A stretch of DNA of 64,000 bases from Paraburkholderia sp. PREW-6R (GCF_039621805.1 NZ_CP155074.1:1798001-1862000), one strand, 5' to 3'; counted from the stretch's first letter, positions 16,295-24,945 are shown. Translations and numbers: made by a program. The notes: a model not told the origin generated them from the sequence alone.

Positions 16295-18300
16295 CCGTTC
16301 ATATTCCTTGCCAGTGCCTCGAAGGCGGAAAATTCATCTTCTGTTGGCGCCGCACGGCTCGCTACGGGCTTCGCCCAGTGCGGCGGTGCGGACCAGTCGA
16401 TAGCTTCGGCATTGAGCATGATGAAACCCGCGAGGTTGTAGACCATCAGGTCGAGCGCCTCATTGCCTTGACTGCGGCTTCGCCGACGCCAACCGTCAGG
16501 CGTGCGGACTTCCGCAGTCAGCTCCTTATAGAACCATCCGCCGAGCCAGTCGGGGAAATGGATGTAGTTCGGCCCGGGTTCTTCGCGCGTCAGCGCACGA
16601 TCGATTTCGTCCTTAAGCACGTCCACGTTGAGGATGTAAAGCGGCACGCCCGCGCGTTTTCCCTCCGTCGTGGAGCGCGCGCAACGCGGTTTCGATTTGC
16701 GGGAGTCCCCCTTGATCAGCATGACGCGCGCGCCTTTGCCAAGCTTGTTCAGCCGTCGCCAGTACGCGTATGCGTTCTCCGTCGCGTCGTCCGATCCGCC
16801 GGTGTCAATCAGGACCAGCTTTACTTCCAGCGCGTTGCCCGCAGCATCGCGATAGCTCCGCTCGATAACCTTGTCGAGCATGTGCCAGTCTTCCGCGTGC
16901 GTGAAAGGCTGAATCCGTTGCGGCCGACTGTCATCGCCCAGGCGGTCGGAGTCGGATACATTGAAGCGATCAACGACCCAGCGCTCGCCATGTGGTCCCC
17001 AACCAATGACCTGAACAACGAAGCGGTTTTTCTGCTGGTCGATCGCCATGGTCAGGAACCGCACGTCACCCCAGAAGCAACGCTTCTCGACTTTCTCCGC
17101 GCGCGCCTGATAGATGTCCGGATCGGCAGCGACCGTCGCCACCTTCGGCATGAACGGAACGCCCCAATCAACGTTTAGCGTCGCCTTGAGGGACTCCGCA
17201 TTGCCGGTCGTCTCTTCGTTCCGCTTGGCCTTTAGGTAGTTGGTGACCAGGCTCGACCAGGACTGGAATGCTGCTGCCACGCCAAACATCCAGAACGATG
17301 CAATTCTCGATCGCCGCGGCGTGCCGGTTCGCCAACCTTCCGCAAGCCAAACGCCCGCCTTGTTCATCGCATACTTGTTACGCTCATCAATCACCGCGCC
17401 GCACTCAGGGCAGATGACGTGGGCGGTGGCTCCCGCCGCTTCGGGATCCTCAATCGAACGATCCCAATGCAGCACACTGCGCGGATGGTCTGGCCAGCTG
17501 AACGCCTCGAACAGATCGTCGCAATGCGGGCACTTCCAGTACCAGCGGCGCCGATCGCCGCCGTTGTACAGCGCAAGCGCGCCATCGGTAGGCGGAGCCT
17601 CATGATCCGTTTTCGCTTTCCACTCGGGATCGAGAATCTCGAAGCCGGGTGACGTTTCGACAAGCGTCATGCCGCCGGACATGAAGGACGTCGTGCGCTT
17701 GCGCGCCAGTGCGAATGCACCGCCCTCGCCTCCCACGTCCTTGGGATAACCGTCATAGTCCGTCAGGGCTACGCGCGGGATATTCTTGCCTCGGAACTTG
17801 CCCGGTGTAGGCCATCCGACGCTGAGACTGTTGCCCGCGCGAAAGCGCTTGTCGAAGACGTTGTCGTCATGCCCGAACGGCGAGAGCCGACTACGCATCT
17901 CGGGGCTTGCGTGCACCATGCGGTCAACGCGGTTCCTGCTAAACGTCCGCGCATCATCTTGGGTGACATGCACGATCATCATGTCTGCGGGATCATCGAC
18001 CACGGAATAGACGAGCCATCCTTCGACCAGTCCCTGCGTCTTCCCGCTTTGTGCCACGCCAACGAAAATCACGGCTTCAAGATCCCGGCGTGTCAGGCAG
18101 TCCATCGGCGTCACGACGTACGGCGTGCGCTCCGGGTCCCACGGCCCCTCATAACCACCGGGTGTGCTAATCCGCAGATTTGCGACTGCGCTTTCGCTTA
18201 CGCTGTCCCGCTTCGGGGGCAGCAGACTCTCCAGCGTCTCCGCTGCCTCTCTCCGCCCTGACGACAGGTTGCTCGTCGGGTACGACGACTGATACCGCAT
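16291..18300 (-). CDS. Terminase large subunit (lambda gpA family)
   Basis: 669 aa from the ATG at 18300 (a longer frame to 18342 exists). ATPase part: Walker A GVAQSGKT near residue 80 and Walker B-like ALTDYD near 177. A zinc ribbon follows (CPHC ... CPEC, about residues 255-300), then the nuclease half. Size and order match lambda gpA (641 aa), the motor that cuts at cos and packages DNA. The 5' end overlaps the small subunit gene by 134 bases in another frame. Confidence 0.92.
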   Translation of the reverse strand: MRYQSSYPTSNLSSGRREAAETLESLLPPKRDSVSESAVANLRISTPGGYEGPWDPERTPYVVTPMDCLTRRDLEAVIFVGVAQSGKTQGLVEGWLVYSVVDDPADMMIVHVTQDDARTFSRNRVDRMVHASPEMRSRLSPFGHDDNVFDKRFRAGNSLSVGWPTPGKFRGKNIPRVALTDYDGYPKDVGGEGGAFALARKRTTSFMSGGMTLVETSPGFEILDPEWKAKTDHEAPPTDGALALYNGGDRRRWYWKCPHCDDLFEAFSWPDHPRSVLHWDRSIEDPEAAGATAHVICPECGAVIDERNKYAMNKAGVWLAEGWRTGTPRRSRIASFWMFGVAAAFQSWSSLVTNYLKAKRNEETTGNAESLKATLNVDWGVPFMPKVATVAADPDIYQARAEKVEKRCFWGDVRFLTMAIDQQKNRFVVQVIGWGPHGERWVVDRFNVSDSDRLGDDSRPQRIQPFTHAEDWHMLDKVIERSYRDAAGNALEVKLVLIDTGGSDDATENAYAYWRRLNKLGKGARVMLIKGDSRKSKPRCARSTTEGKRAGVPLYILNVDVLKDEIDRALTREEPGPNYIHFPDWLGGWFYKELTAEVRTPDGWRRRSRSQGNEALDLMVYNLAGFIMLNAEAIDWSAPPHWAKPVASRAAPTEDEFSAFEALARNMNG

Positions 18301-18772
18301 TCTTGTAAAGCTCCCCCCGCAGGTGCGAAATCTTGCGGGCAAGTTGGACTACCTGTTCGGGGGACAATCCGGCCGACTGCTCCAGCACGTCAGGCAGCGT
18401 GTTCAAAAAGGTGGCGAAGAACTTGGAAAGCTCGGCCATCTGCTCGATGTGCTGAACGACGGGCATCAATTCAGATTCGAGCTTTGCCAGTTCCAGATCG
18501 TTGATCCGGGTTTTGCTCCTCAGGTTATCGATCTGCGCCTGCTTGTACGGATCATCGACCTCGGTCTGCGCGACATTCTGCTTGTCCAGCTCGCGTCGCC
18601 ACAGATTGCCGAGACTGCGGCCAGCGAAGTACCGACCTCGCCCAGCTTTGACCGTCACTCCTTCTGCCGCGAGTCGGATCACCTGCTCTCGCGACGAGTA
18701 CGGCCCGAACTTCGTAAGCCAATGAACGCTCACTTCGAAGTCCGCGTCCGCGCCGCTTGCCTGGTCGGTCAT
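18167..18772 (-). CDS. Terminase small subunit (Nu1-like)
   Basis: 201 aa. N-terminal residues 10-60 (VHWLTKFGPYSSREQVIRLAAEGVTV, then GRGRYFAGRSLGNLWR) look like the winged-helix DNA-binding part of Nu1-like small terminases. A helical middle (IDNLRSKTRINDLELAKLESEL) would form the oligomerisation segment. It recognises the packaging site. The C-terminus is basic (QRKRKRSRKSAD). A strong hairpin overlaps its Shine-Dalgarno. Confidence 0.8.
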   Translation of the reverse strand: MTDQASGADADFEVSVHWLTKFGPYSSREQVIRLAAEGVTVKAGRGRYFAGRSLGNLWRRELDKQNVAQTEVDDPYKQAQIDNLRSKTRINDLELAKLESELMPVVQHIEQMAELSKFFATFLNTLPDVLEQSAGLSPEQVVQLARKISHLRGELYKNAVSVVVPDEQPVVRAERGSGDAGESAAPEAGQRKRKRSRKSAD

Positions 18773-19149
18773 ATGCGCTTTCCCCGGATTTGCCAGTCAC
18801 AAATCCGGGGGGGCAAAAGCCCCTGCGTAATCACAAACTGCGCAAGTCCCAAATCGCTGCAACCCATATGCACAAAGGCTTTCGGCGATTGTTTCAATAT
18901 TCGTAAAAGCCGTTTTGTGATTGTGACTGGGCTCGTTTTGAGACCAAAAATTACTTAAATACCGCGGTTGCCGCTTTCCCCGCGATTCGTGACTGTCGCG
19001 GAAAGGACCCGCGATGATTTTGGCGCTGCAATACCATCAAAACCGCCGTTGAGCGGTCCATGCATCATTGGCAACACCCCGCACACAAACACCCGACCAG
19101 GCCCGCTTAGAGCCTGTCGTGGCGCCTGCCTATTCGCCGCTTGCGTGCT
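18773..19149. other. Non-coding region before terminase, candidate cos site
   Basis: 377 bases without a convincing gene directly upstream of the small terminase gene, the place of cos in lambda. It holds an 11-bp hairpin (18782-18810), an exact 10-bp inverted pair CCAGTCACAA (18793-18802) / TTGTGACTGG (18921-18930), several TCACAAA copies and an imperfect dyad around CCGCGA/TCGCGG (about 18977-19004). A gpA-type terminase implies cohesive-end packaging. The cut position cannot be fixed from one sequence. Confidence 0.45.
18782..18810 (-). promoter_or_regulatory. Hairpin covering the ribosome binding site of terminase small subunit
   Basis: Perfect 11-bp stem CCCCGGATTTG/CAAATCCGGGG with a seven-base loop. 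On the minus strand the 3' arm ends in CCGGGG, which is followed by AAAG; GGGGAAAG is the only Shine-Dalgarno-like sequence before the ATG at 18772. Translation may therefore depend on opening the stem. It has no U-tract, so it is not a terminator. Confidence 0.5.
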
Positions 19150-19779
19150 TCAATTAGTTCTGCTCGCGATGCGCTCTAACTCCGCCCGGAGCTTTGTATC
19201 AAAGTTTGCACGAATCGTTGCTTCGACCGATGGCTGCATATGCAGTCGTTCCTTGATTCGCACCTGCGGCTTCAGAATAAAAAGCGGTACTACGCCTCGC
19301 GGATTACCCGATTCACGAGCCACCACTGCGAGGTTGCCTGATCTGAGCTGCACTACGAACGCCTTGTTCCTCGCAATCAGCGCGCTTGCACGCATGCCCT
19401 TGGCAATGACTTTCGAAGGCGCACCGCCGACCGGGATGGCAAGATAGGGACGCCCTTTCACCTTCAGGCTTTCGCGCCCCTGATTGCCAGCGATTCGCGT
19501 CGTATCTTCGGTCTGTTCGCTAGTCCACCAGTCCTGCGTGCCGACTGCGCCTGTCAACCTCTGTTTCGATGCCTTCTCGATCTGGATACCAGACTGCGTG
19601 CGCTTGTTACGCAACTGGAACGTGCCAGGCAACGTGTCGTTCCGAAGGGTTCGCTGCGACTGGAACAGAACCGTATTGATTGCCTGCGCCGTGGCGTACG
19701 GCAGATCAGCAGACAGCATGCGATGCCTCAACGCCAGTTTGTCGAAACTGGTTTCAACATCGAGCTTGATCATCGGCAA
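19150..19779 (-). CDS. Virion-region protein, possibly gpZ-like minor tail protein
   Basis: 209 aa, basic. The pattern FDKLALRHRMLSADLPYATAQAINTVLF at the start, followed by a conserved-looking KGRPYLAIPV and a C-terminal VEATIRANFDTKLRAELERIA, recalls prophage minor tail protein Z-type proteins, but this was not confirmed. It overlaps the next upstream gene by 26 bases and is transcribed with the late genes. Confidence 0.45.
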   Translation of the reverse strand: MPMIKLDVETSFDKLALRHRMLSADLPYATAQAINTVLFQSQRTLRNDTLPGTFQLRNKRTQSGIQIEKASKQRLTGAVGTQDWWTSEQTEDTTRIAGNQGRESLKVKGRPYLAIPVGGAPSKVIAKGMRASALIARNKAFVVQLRSGNLAVVARESGNPRGVVPLFILKPQVRIKERLHMQPSVEATIRANFDTKLRAELERIASRTN

Positions 19780-20209
19780 ACACCGGAAAATTTAGCGCCC
19801 ACAGATGTTGCGGTGTCACCCGCCGCATCGCTTCAGCTCGAAAGAGCCGCTTGCCGCCCTGAGCAAGACACCAGGCCAGCAATTCGGAACAAAACCATTT
19901 TTCGTCGCTTTGCCAATCGCGGTGCAAACCGATCCCGAGCAACGCACGCCAGTCATATGGCTTGCCGACCTGAGACAGGGCTGCTTCGGCCGCCGCGCCC
20001 TCATCAGCACACGGAATATCAACAAGCGAGATCCGCGTATGGTTGCGCACCAGCTGCTCGATCGACGTTACGCGAACGCCTGGCAACACAGCTTCGACGA
20101 CGCGCTCACCATCGGGTAAAACCTGCGCGACATGCGAGAACTCGGACCATGTCGCGGCGCGGATGATCGCCGAACCGGGATCATCCGATGTGCAAAAAGC
20201 AATTTTCAT
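19754..20209 (-). CDS. Permuted papain-like amidase/peptidase (YiiX/NlpC-like)
   Basis: 151 aa. The order of residues is that of circularly permuted NlpC/P60-papain enzymes: a histidine early in the chain (WSEFSHVAQVL, about residue 25) and the cysteine late (WFCSELLAWCL, about residue 108). Such enzymes act on peptides, peptidoglycan or lipids. No signal peptide is seen. In a virion gene block it could be a wall-degrading virion protein or a host-modifying enzyme; this is inference. Confidence 0.65.
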   Translation of the reverse strand: MKIAFCTSDDPGSAIIRAATWSEFSHVAQVLPDGERVVEAVLPGVRVTSIEQLVRNHTRISLVDIPCADEGAAAEAALSQVGKPYDWRALLGIGLHRDWQSDEKWFCSELLAWCLAQGGKRLFRAEAMRRVTPQHLWALNFPVFADDQARC

Positions 20210-20245
20210 ATTTTGCGAGGCGTCAGAGTCGGCGTCGCCTGACGC

Positions 20246-20779
20246 TCACCATGTCACGGCCTGAATTGCCGTCAGAGTCGCGGCACTGTCTACCGCCGCC
20301 TTCAGGCTTTGCAACCGCGCGAAGTTCGCAATGCCCGGCGTCGCAATAGCGAGTGCGAGACCTTGCATGTCGGCATAAGTGAATGGCACTTGCGAGTTGT
20401 CGGCGGCCACCCAGAAAAAACCGGCCGGCGTCGTCTCGGTTGGCCGAAACACCATCAGCATCTTGAGCAGATTCGACTGACTGACCTCGTCCGCCTGATA
20501 GACGCTTGTAATGCCAGCCGCGTTCGTGAAACTCACCGGCGCAGTCAGAGCGGCGTTGTATTCGGCTTGCAATATCGCCTTACGCGCGGAACGCACCGCG
20601 GCGAGTTCTTCCGCTGTCCATGGGCGCACGATCCATGCGTTATTCGCGGTGTCGGCACATACGACCATGTCAGGATCGCTGTTGTCCGGCGGCGCAACAC
20701 TGAGGCAGAACTCCACGACCGACGAATCGTCAACCTGCCCCGCGTATATGAGCGTGTCTGGGAAGTACAGATATTTCAT
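20246..20779 (-). CDS. DUF4376-like fibre-associated protein
   Basis: 177 aa. N-terminus MKYLYFPDTLIYAGQVDD, then a helical region VRSARKAILQAEYNAAL and a C-terminal half resembling DUF4376, with FTYADMQGLALAIA followed by short helices. Proteins of this group are found beside phage tail fibre genes. A chaperone-like or fibre-tip role is inferred from context only. Confidence 0.6.
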   Translation of the reverse strand: MKYLYFPDTLIYAGQVDDSSVVEFCLSVAPPDNSDPDMVVCADTANNAWIVRPWTAEELAAVRSARKAILQAEYNAALTAPVSFTNAAGITSVYQADEVSQSNLLKMLMVFRPTETTPAGFFWVAADNSQVPFTYADMQGLALAIATPGIANFARLQSLKAAVDSAATLTAIQAVTW

Positions 20780-20874
20780 CGAAATGCGACCTCAACACTG
20801 CCTACCATTCCAGTGTAGATCGCAGCCGCCGATAAACAAGCATTCGGCAGCTGCGCATGGCTCGATTACACCGA

Positions 20875-21531
20875 TTACTGGCCGAGCGAGACGCTCACTT
20901 CTTCCCACGACAGACTGGCCTTCACCACGTGGTTCGTACCTGCGGCCTGAGCAAAAATGCCGACGATCGCGCCCGGCGGCACGATCACATCACCGGCCGT
21001 TTCTTCGTCGACCGTATAGATGCCAGCGCCCGTGATGATCGCAGCGGGACCGCCGATCTGACGGAGTTCGGAGACCGTCACCGTCGTGCCGCTGAGCGGT
21101 GCGTTGACGATAACGCCGGCGCGACCGCCGGATGTCAGCGTCGATGCCTGCACACCTTTCGTGAATGTGCCGGTGTAGTTTGCGATCTGGCTCGTGAGAT
21201 AGCCAAACATGAAGCCGCCGCCCGGCGTGCCCGAGATCGTCAGCACTTTCGCGCGATTGATCACGAGATTGACGCCGGAGTTGACGGGGTTCGCCAGCGC
21301 GAGGATCGGGGTCGCAGAGCCCGCGCCCGGAACTGCACCGAGTGCGTTGGCGGTGACCAGCGTGACGCCCGCACCCGTGTTCGAAGCATGATAGTTGCTT
21401 CCGTTGAGGCTCGATTCAGCGTATCGGCCATGCAACTCCGATACGACGACATCGCCCTGCGCCGAAAGTCGAATCGTCGGATTCGAACCCTTGGCAACTG
21501 CCTGTTGACCGACCTGACCTTGCACCAGCAT
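20875..21531 (-). CDS. Beta-rich virion protein, unknown
   Basis: 218 aa. Rich in Gly, Ala, Thr and Val, with many short beta-strands and almost no cysteine, as seen in phage head decorations and fibre shafts. It starts MLVQGQVGQQAV and contains GTPGGGFMFGYLTSQIANYTG. No family was recognised. It belongs to the co-directional block upstream of the terminase, so a structural role is likely. Confidence 0.5.
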   Translation of the reverse strand: MLVQGQVGQQAVAKGSNPTIRLSAQGDVVVSELHGRYAESSLNGSNYHASNTGAGVTLVTANALGAVPGAGSATPILALANPVNSGVNLVINRAKVLTISGTPGGGFMFGYLTSQIANYTGTFTKGVQASTLTSGGRAGVIVNAPLSGTTVTVSELRQIGGPAAIITGAGIYTVDEETAGDVIVPPGAIVGIFAQAAGTNHVVKASLSWEEVSVSLGQ

Positions 21532-21561
21532 GTTTCTTCCTTCCTGATTTTGGCGATATGG

Positions 21562-22536
21562 TTAATTCAACAACGTTGCGTCCTGCCGCAACGCGGACAG
21601 GTCGTCTTTTACCCGCAACTCTTGCGCGAGCAGCGAATTCGTTACAGCAACTTCGCGATGCAGTTGCACCAGCAGATCGACCAGCACCCGGAACTGCTCG
21701 AAACTGATCGCGACCGGTGTGCTGCTTAACTGTTGCGCCTGCCCCGTCGGTAGCGCCACCTGCTGCACCGCCGGGAAATTGGTCACGTGGGCAAGTGCGC
21801 CGCCGTCCGCGTTCAGCGACGGCTGGTTCGCTGCGATCGCTGTCAGCTGCGTCAGCTCATTGCCATCGAGCGTGCTAAGCGCCGTCTGCAACGCAAGAAT
21901 GTCTGCACTGGTCGCCAGCGGGTTCAGTGCGGTGACGATCTGCGCCAGCGTGGCGCCGCCGCCGAGCGACGTGATGTTCGTCGCGATCGTATTGAGCGAC
22001 GCTATCTCAGTCGTCGCCGCTGCATTGAGCGAAGCAAGCGCCGCGTTCATCGTCGCCTGATTCGCCGCCGTGCTTCCAGCCTGCGTTGCGCTTTGGATCG
22101 CTGCGAGTGCCGCATTGCCAGCAGATACGAGGCCTTGAAGGTTGATGCCATCGGTGTGCAACGTACCGAGCGCAGCATTACCCGTCGTGGCCAGCGCCTG
22201 CAGGTTTGACAGTGCCGATGTAAGCGACGCCGTTTGCGCCGCGATCGTTGCCGCCGATGCATCGCCAGCCGACACTGCCGTCTGGACGTTGTTGACGGCT
22301 GCCGTGACCGCATTCACCGCGCTGGTGACGTTGCCCACTGCAGTGTTGATCGTGGCCAGCGCCGAATTCGTGCCGGTGATGTCCGCATGCAACTGCTGGA
22401 CTGCGGTGACGACTGCCTGTACGGAGGCGTCCTGTGCGAGCGCGCCATTCGGCCCTACCGCCTGCACTGCGAGCGGATTGCCCGCGGTGCCTGTCGGATT
22501 GTTGCCCTGATCGAGCAGGGTTACCTGTGCTGTCAT
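21562..22536 (-). CDS. Alanine/threonine-rich coiled-coil virion protein
   Basis: 324 aa. Residues about 40-240 are a repetitive low-complexity helix made almost only of Ala, Thr, Ser, Asn, Leu, Ile and Val (for example AVNAVTAAVNNVQTAVSAG), suggesting a long coiled-coil fibre or a stalk. The N-terminus (VTLLDQGNNPTGTAGNPLAV) and C-terminus (FEQFRVLVDLLVQLHREV) are more ordinary. No named family; likely an elongated virion appendage. Confidence 0.55.
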   Translation of the reverse strand: MTAQVTLLDQGNNPTGTAGNPLAVQAVGPNGALAQDASVQAVVTAVQQLHADITGTNSALATINTAVGNVTSAVNAVTAAVNNVQTAVSAGDASAATIAAQTASLTSALSNLQALATTGNAALGTLHTDGINLQGLVSAGNAALAAIQSATQAGSTAANQATMNAALASLNAAATTEIASLNTIATNITSLGGGATLAQIVTALNPLATSADILALQTALSTLDGNELTQLTAIAANQPSLNADGGALAHVTNFPAVQQVALPTGQAQQLSSTPVAISFEQFRVLVDLLVQLHREVAVTNSLLAQELRVKDDLSALRQDATLLN

Positions 22537-22548
22537 TTAGCCGCTTTC

Positions 22549-22866
22549 CTATGCAATCTGATACCCGATGACGAAGCGCCCCTGGAACTTTCCGCGTTTG
22601 GGCTGAAGATCGAAACGGATGACCCCGTCACCCGGCGTCGCTAAAACGCTGACCTGCTCGAGGTAGATTTCCTGCGGCGATCTTCCATCTGATGGCGAAG
22701 TGCCCAGTACCTGCGCAATAACGTGCGACGTTGCCTTCACATCGCTATCGGTCACCTGAAAGGTTGCGTCGTAAACAAACGCCGTTCCCACATTGACTTC
22801 GGCAGTCTTGACCGACGCGCTACCCGCCTTGAGCTGCTCAGTTGCGTTTATCTGCGTTCGCGACAT
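22549..22866 (-). CDS. Small virion-region protein, unknown
   Basis: 105 aa, beta-rich (VNVGTAFVYDATFQVTDSDVKA) and ending just before the 324-aa stalk gene. It overlaps the preceding 81-aa gene by 29 bases. No family recognised; it may cap or anchor the neighbouring stalk proteins. Confidence 0.5.
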   Translation of the reverse strand: MSRTQINATEQLKAGSASVKTAEVNVGTAFVYDATFQVTDSDVKATSHVIAQVLGTSPSDGRSPQEIYLEQVSVLATPGDGVIRFDLQPKRGKFQGRFVIGYQIA

Positions 22867-23083
22867 TTTTCGGCTTTCGGGTTCGCAACTGCTCTGCGAG
22901 TTCAGTGCGCGCCGCTTCGGCTTCTTTCACGCGCCGCTTGAGTGCATCGATGAGCGCGGCGTCCTGAGTAATCTGCTTCGCCATCTGATCGCGCTGAAGC
23001 TCGAGCAGCATCACGTTCGATGACAACACGCCCAGCTCCGTCTGCATGCGACCGAGCCATGCGCTGTCGATAGATGTTTCCAT
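22838..23083 (-). CDS. Short coiled-coil protein
   Basis: 81 aa, almost all helical with heptad-like pattern (LGVLSSNVMLLELQRDQMAKQ, then DALKRRVKEAEAARTELAEQL) and a basic tail. Its place in the fibre-like block suggests a virion linker or assembly factor. No family recognised. Confidence 0.5.
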   Translation of the reverse strand: METSIDSAWLGRMQTELGVLSSNVMLLELQRDQMAKQITQDAALIDALKRRVKEAEAARTELAEQLRTRKPKNVANADKRN

Positions 23084-23128
23084 TTACTTCTCCGGGGAAT
23101 CCCCAGCCCTCAGGCCGGGGAGCGGGAC

Positions 23129-24235
23129 TTACTTGAAGTAGTACGCGCGAAGCTTGTCGCCCGGCACCGGCGCGAACAGCATCGTGATGTTGGCGCCGCT
23201 GCGCGTGTAGTCGTTGCCGACGCCTTCTTCCAGCGTCGTGCCGTTCAGTTGCAGCTGCAGGCCAAACGCATTAGCGCTGGCCAGCGTGAACGAGTTATTC
23301 GCACCGTCAACGTCGCCAAAGGGCGTTTCGTTCGCGATGATGTCCGCGTATTTCAGGAAGCCGCTGCCCGACGTATTGTCGACGGTGATCGAGCCGTTGT
23401 CCGCGATCGTCGCGTCGCCCGATGCTGACACCCAATGCACAGAGCCATTGGCACCCGTGACGAGGATCTGTCCATCGGTGCCCGGCGTGATGCCGATGCC
23501 GTTACCGCCAACGCTCAGAAGGCCAGCCGGATCCGGCTGCACGGTCAGCGAACCGTTCTGATCCAGACTGATACCGTTGCCCATGAGCGCGCGAATCTGG
23601 TTGCCGACCTTCGTCAGACCGGAACCGGCCGTGATCTGGTTGCCCGACGTGTCCTGAACCCACGCGGTGGCCGTCGTGTCGACGGTAATGCCGTCACCCG
23701 CCGACGGCATACCGAAGTACTTGGTGTCCGCCCCTTGCGCGCCCTTGCTCACGAGCACGTACATCACGCGATTGATAACCTCGCCAGATGCATAGTTGCC
23801 CGGACGCGTCCACGCGCCTGCGGAGGCAGTCCACAGACCGTTTTGCGTCGCATCGTCCTGAGCGGTCAGGAGAACCAGATTGCCCTCGGTCAGGACCACG
23901 CCATCCACCGTCTGCAGTCCGGCCGGCGCGCCAACGCTCGTGAAGCCAACGACATCGGCTTCCGCGAAATGCAGGCCGTTGATCGCGTTGGCGACCGCCG
24001 TGTCGACGTAGTTCTTGTTCGCTCCGTCACCCGCGTTCTGCGGCGCAGCCACGTTCTGCAGACCGAAGCCGCCCATGTTGAGCGCGGCCTCCATCGAAAC
24101 GGAGCCATCCGACTGGATGAGCTTCGCACCGTCGATCAGACTCGACGTCGGCACGATCGCGCCAGCAACCATGGCTGCCCAAGGAATCGAACCCGACATG
24201 ATTTGCGTGGAACCGCGGATAAGAGTTCGTGACAT
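23129..24235 (-). CDS. Tail-fibre-like protein
   Basis: 368 aa. The segment AALNMGGFGLQNVAAP followed by GDGANKNYVDTAVANAI is the typical fibre-shaft motif (an AxxAAxKxYVDS-type repeat) seen in many phage fibres. The rest is Gly/Asn/Thr-rich beta repeat, and the C-terminus (GDKLRAYYFK) resembles fibre tips that end in short aromatic-rich strands. It lies far from the baseplate genes, so it may be a second fibre or a head fibre. Confidence 0.65.
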   Translation of the reverse strand: MSRTLIRGSTQIMSGSIPWAAMVAGAIVPTSSLIDGAKLIQSDGSVSMEAALNMGGFGLQNVAAPQNAGDGANKNYVDTAVANAINGLHFAEADVVGFTSVGAPAGLQTVDGVVLTEGNLVLLTAQDDATQNGLWTASAGAWTRPGNYASGEVINRVMYVLVSKGAQGADTKYFGMPSAGDGITVDTTATAWVQDTSGNQITAGSGLTKVGNQIRALMGNGISLDQNGSLTVQPDPAGLLSVGGNGIGITPGTDGQILVTGANGSVHWVSASGDATIADNGSITVDNTSGSGFLKYADIIANETPFGDVDGANNSFTLASANAFGLQLQLNGTTLEEGVGNDYTRSGANITMLFAPVPGDKLRAYYFK

Positions 24236-24236
24236 G

Positions 24237-24515
24237 CTACTTCCAGTATGTGATTGTTAAAAAATCGCCAGCAACGATGCATGTGTCGGCCGGGATGCTG
24301 ACGAAACCCGGACCTGCCTCAAACGCACTGTCGGATTGACTAAGGCCGTTGACCGAAAGGGCGATACTCCTCGCGTCGGGCGGGACCGCAACGACCTGCG
24401 CACCGTTCGTCGGTGCGACATACTCGAGGTCGTATCGCGATGTCCGCTCAAGCTTGCGCAAACGACGGAGAATGCCGAGCGCTGCGAGGTTTATGAGTGT
24501 GTTGACGATGCTCAT
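24237..24515 (-). CDS. Small fibre-block protein
   Basis: 92 aa. N-terminal helix (VNTLINLAALGILRRLRKLER), then a beta-rich domain ending DFLTITYWK, like the end of the neighbouring fibre protein (YYFK). The shared ending suggests a common tip-like fold. No family recognised. The stop is directly before the fibre gene start. Confidence 0.5.
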   Translation of the reverse strand: MSIVNTLINLAALGILRRLRKLERTSRYDLEYVAPTNGAQVVAVPPDARSIALSVNGLSQSDSAFEAGPGFVSIPADTCIVAGDFLTITYWK

Positions 24516-24518
24516 CCA

Positions 24519-24821
24519 TCACACCCACGCGCTAACGGACAGCAGATTTCCCGATCCATCCCATTGCAACGTCTTGGTCTGGCTTACCCCATTGATCTCG
24601 CGCGTGATGGAGGTCAGGTTATCGTCCGAGTCATACGCCGTTGCAGTCACCGCATAGTCCTGCACCGCGAGCAAAATCTGCTGCTGTGTCGGCTCCAGTG
24701 CAATTGGTACGTCGCTATCCAGCGACTTGAGCGACACGGGCACCGCGCCCGCGTCCAGAAATAGCTGCGCGCCAGTCTCGTCAACAAGCTGACGATACGG
24801 AATGTTGGTTGGGGAATTCAT
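24519..24821 (-). CDS. First gene of the fibre-like block, unknown
   Basis: 100 aa, beta-rich (YDSDDNLTSITREINGVSQ, QWDGSGNLLSVSAWV), resembling small phage structural proteins. It is the promoter-proximal gene of the block, after the terminator at 24913-24945. No family recognised. Confidence 0.5.
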   Translation of the reverse strand: MNSPTNIPYRQLVDETGAQLFLDAGAVPVSLKSLDSDVPIALEPTQQQILLAVQDYAVTATAYDSDDNLTSITREINGVSQTKTLQWDGSGNLLSVSAWV

Positions 24822-24912
24822 GAACGGCCCTGCGGAGTGTCGTAGCGACGAGCTTCACACGCATCCGGAGAAATAGGATTCAGCTCCTGAACGATGAGCG
24901 TTTTGCAATGAA

Positions 24913-24945
24913 AAAACCCCGCTCGATTGCTCGAAGCGGGGTTTT
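24913..24945 (-). terminator. Intrinsic terminator after brnT-brnA
   Basis: Stem of 11 bp, AAAACCCCGCT/AGCGGGGTTTT, with six T in a row on the minus-strand side. It lies downstream of brnA and upstream of the virion genes, so it separates the toxin-antitoxin transcript from the late operon (unless antitermination acts). On the plus strand only four T follow. Confidence 0.8.

Noticed and set aside
24818-24900. Short minus-strand frame (KTLIVQELNPISPDACEARR) coupled to the first fibre-block gene
   Set aside because: It reads like coding sequence and its stop overlaps the next start, but no usable start codon is present; probably a remnant.
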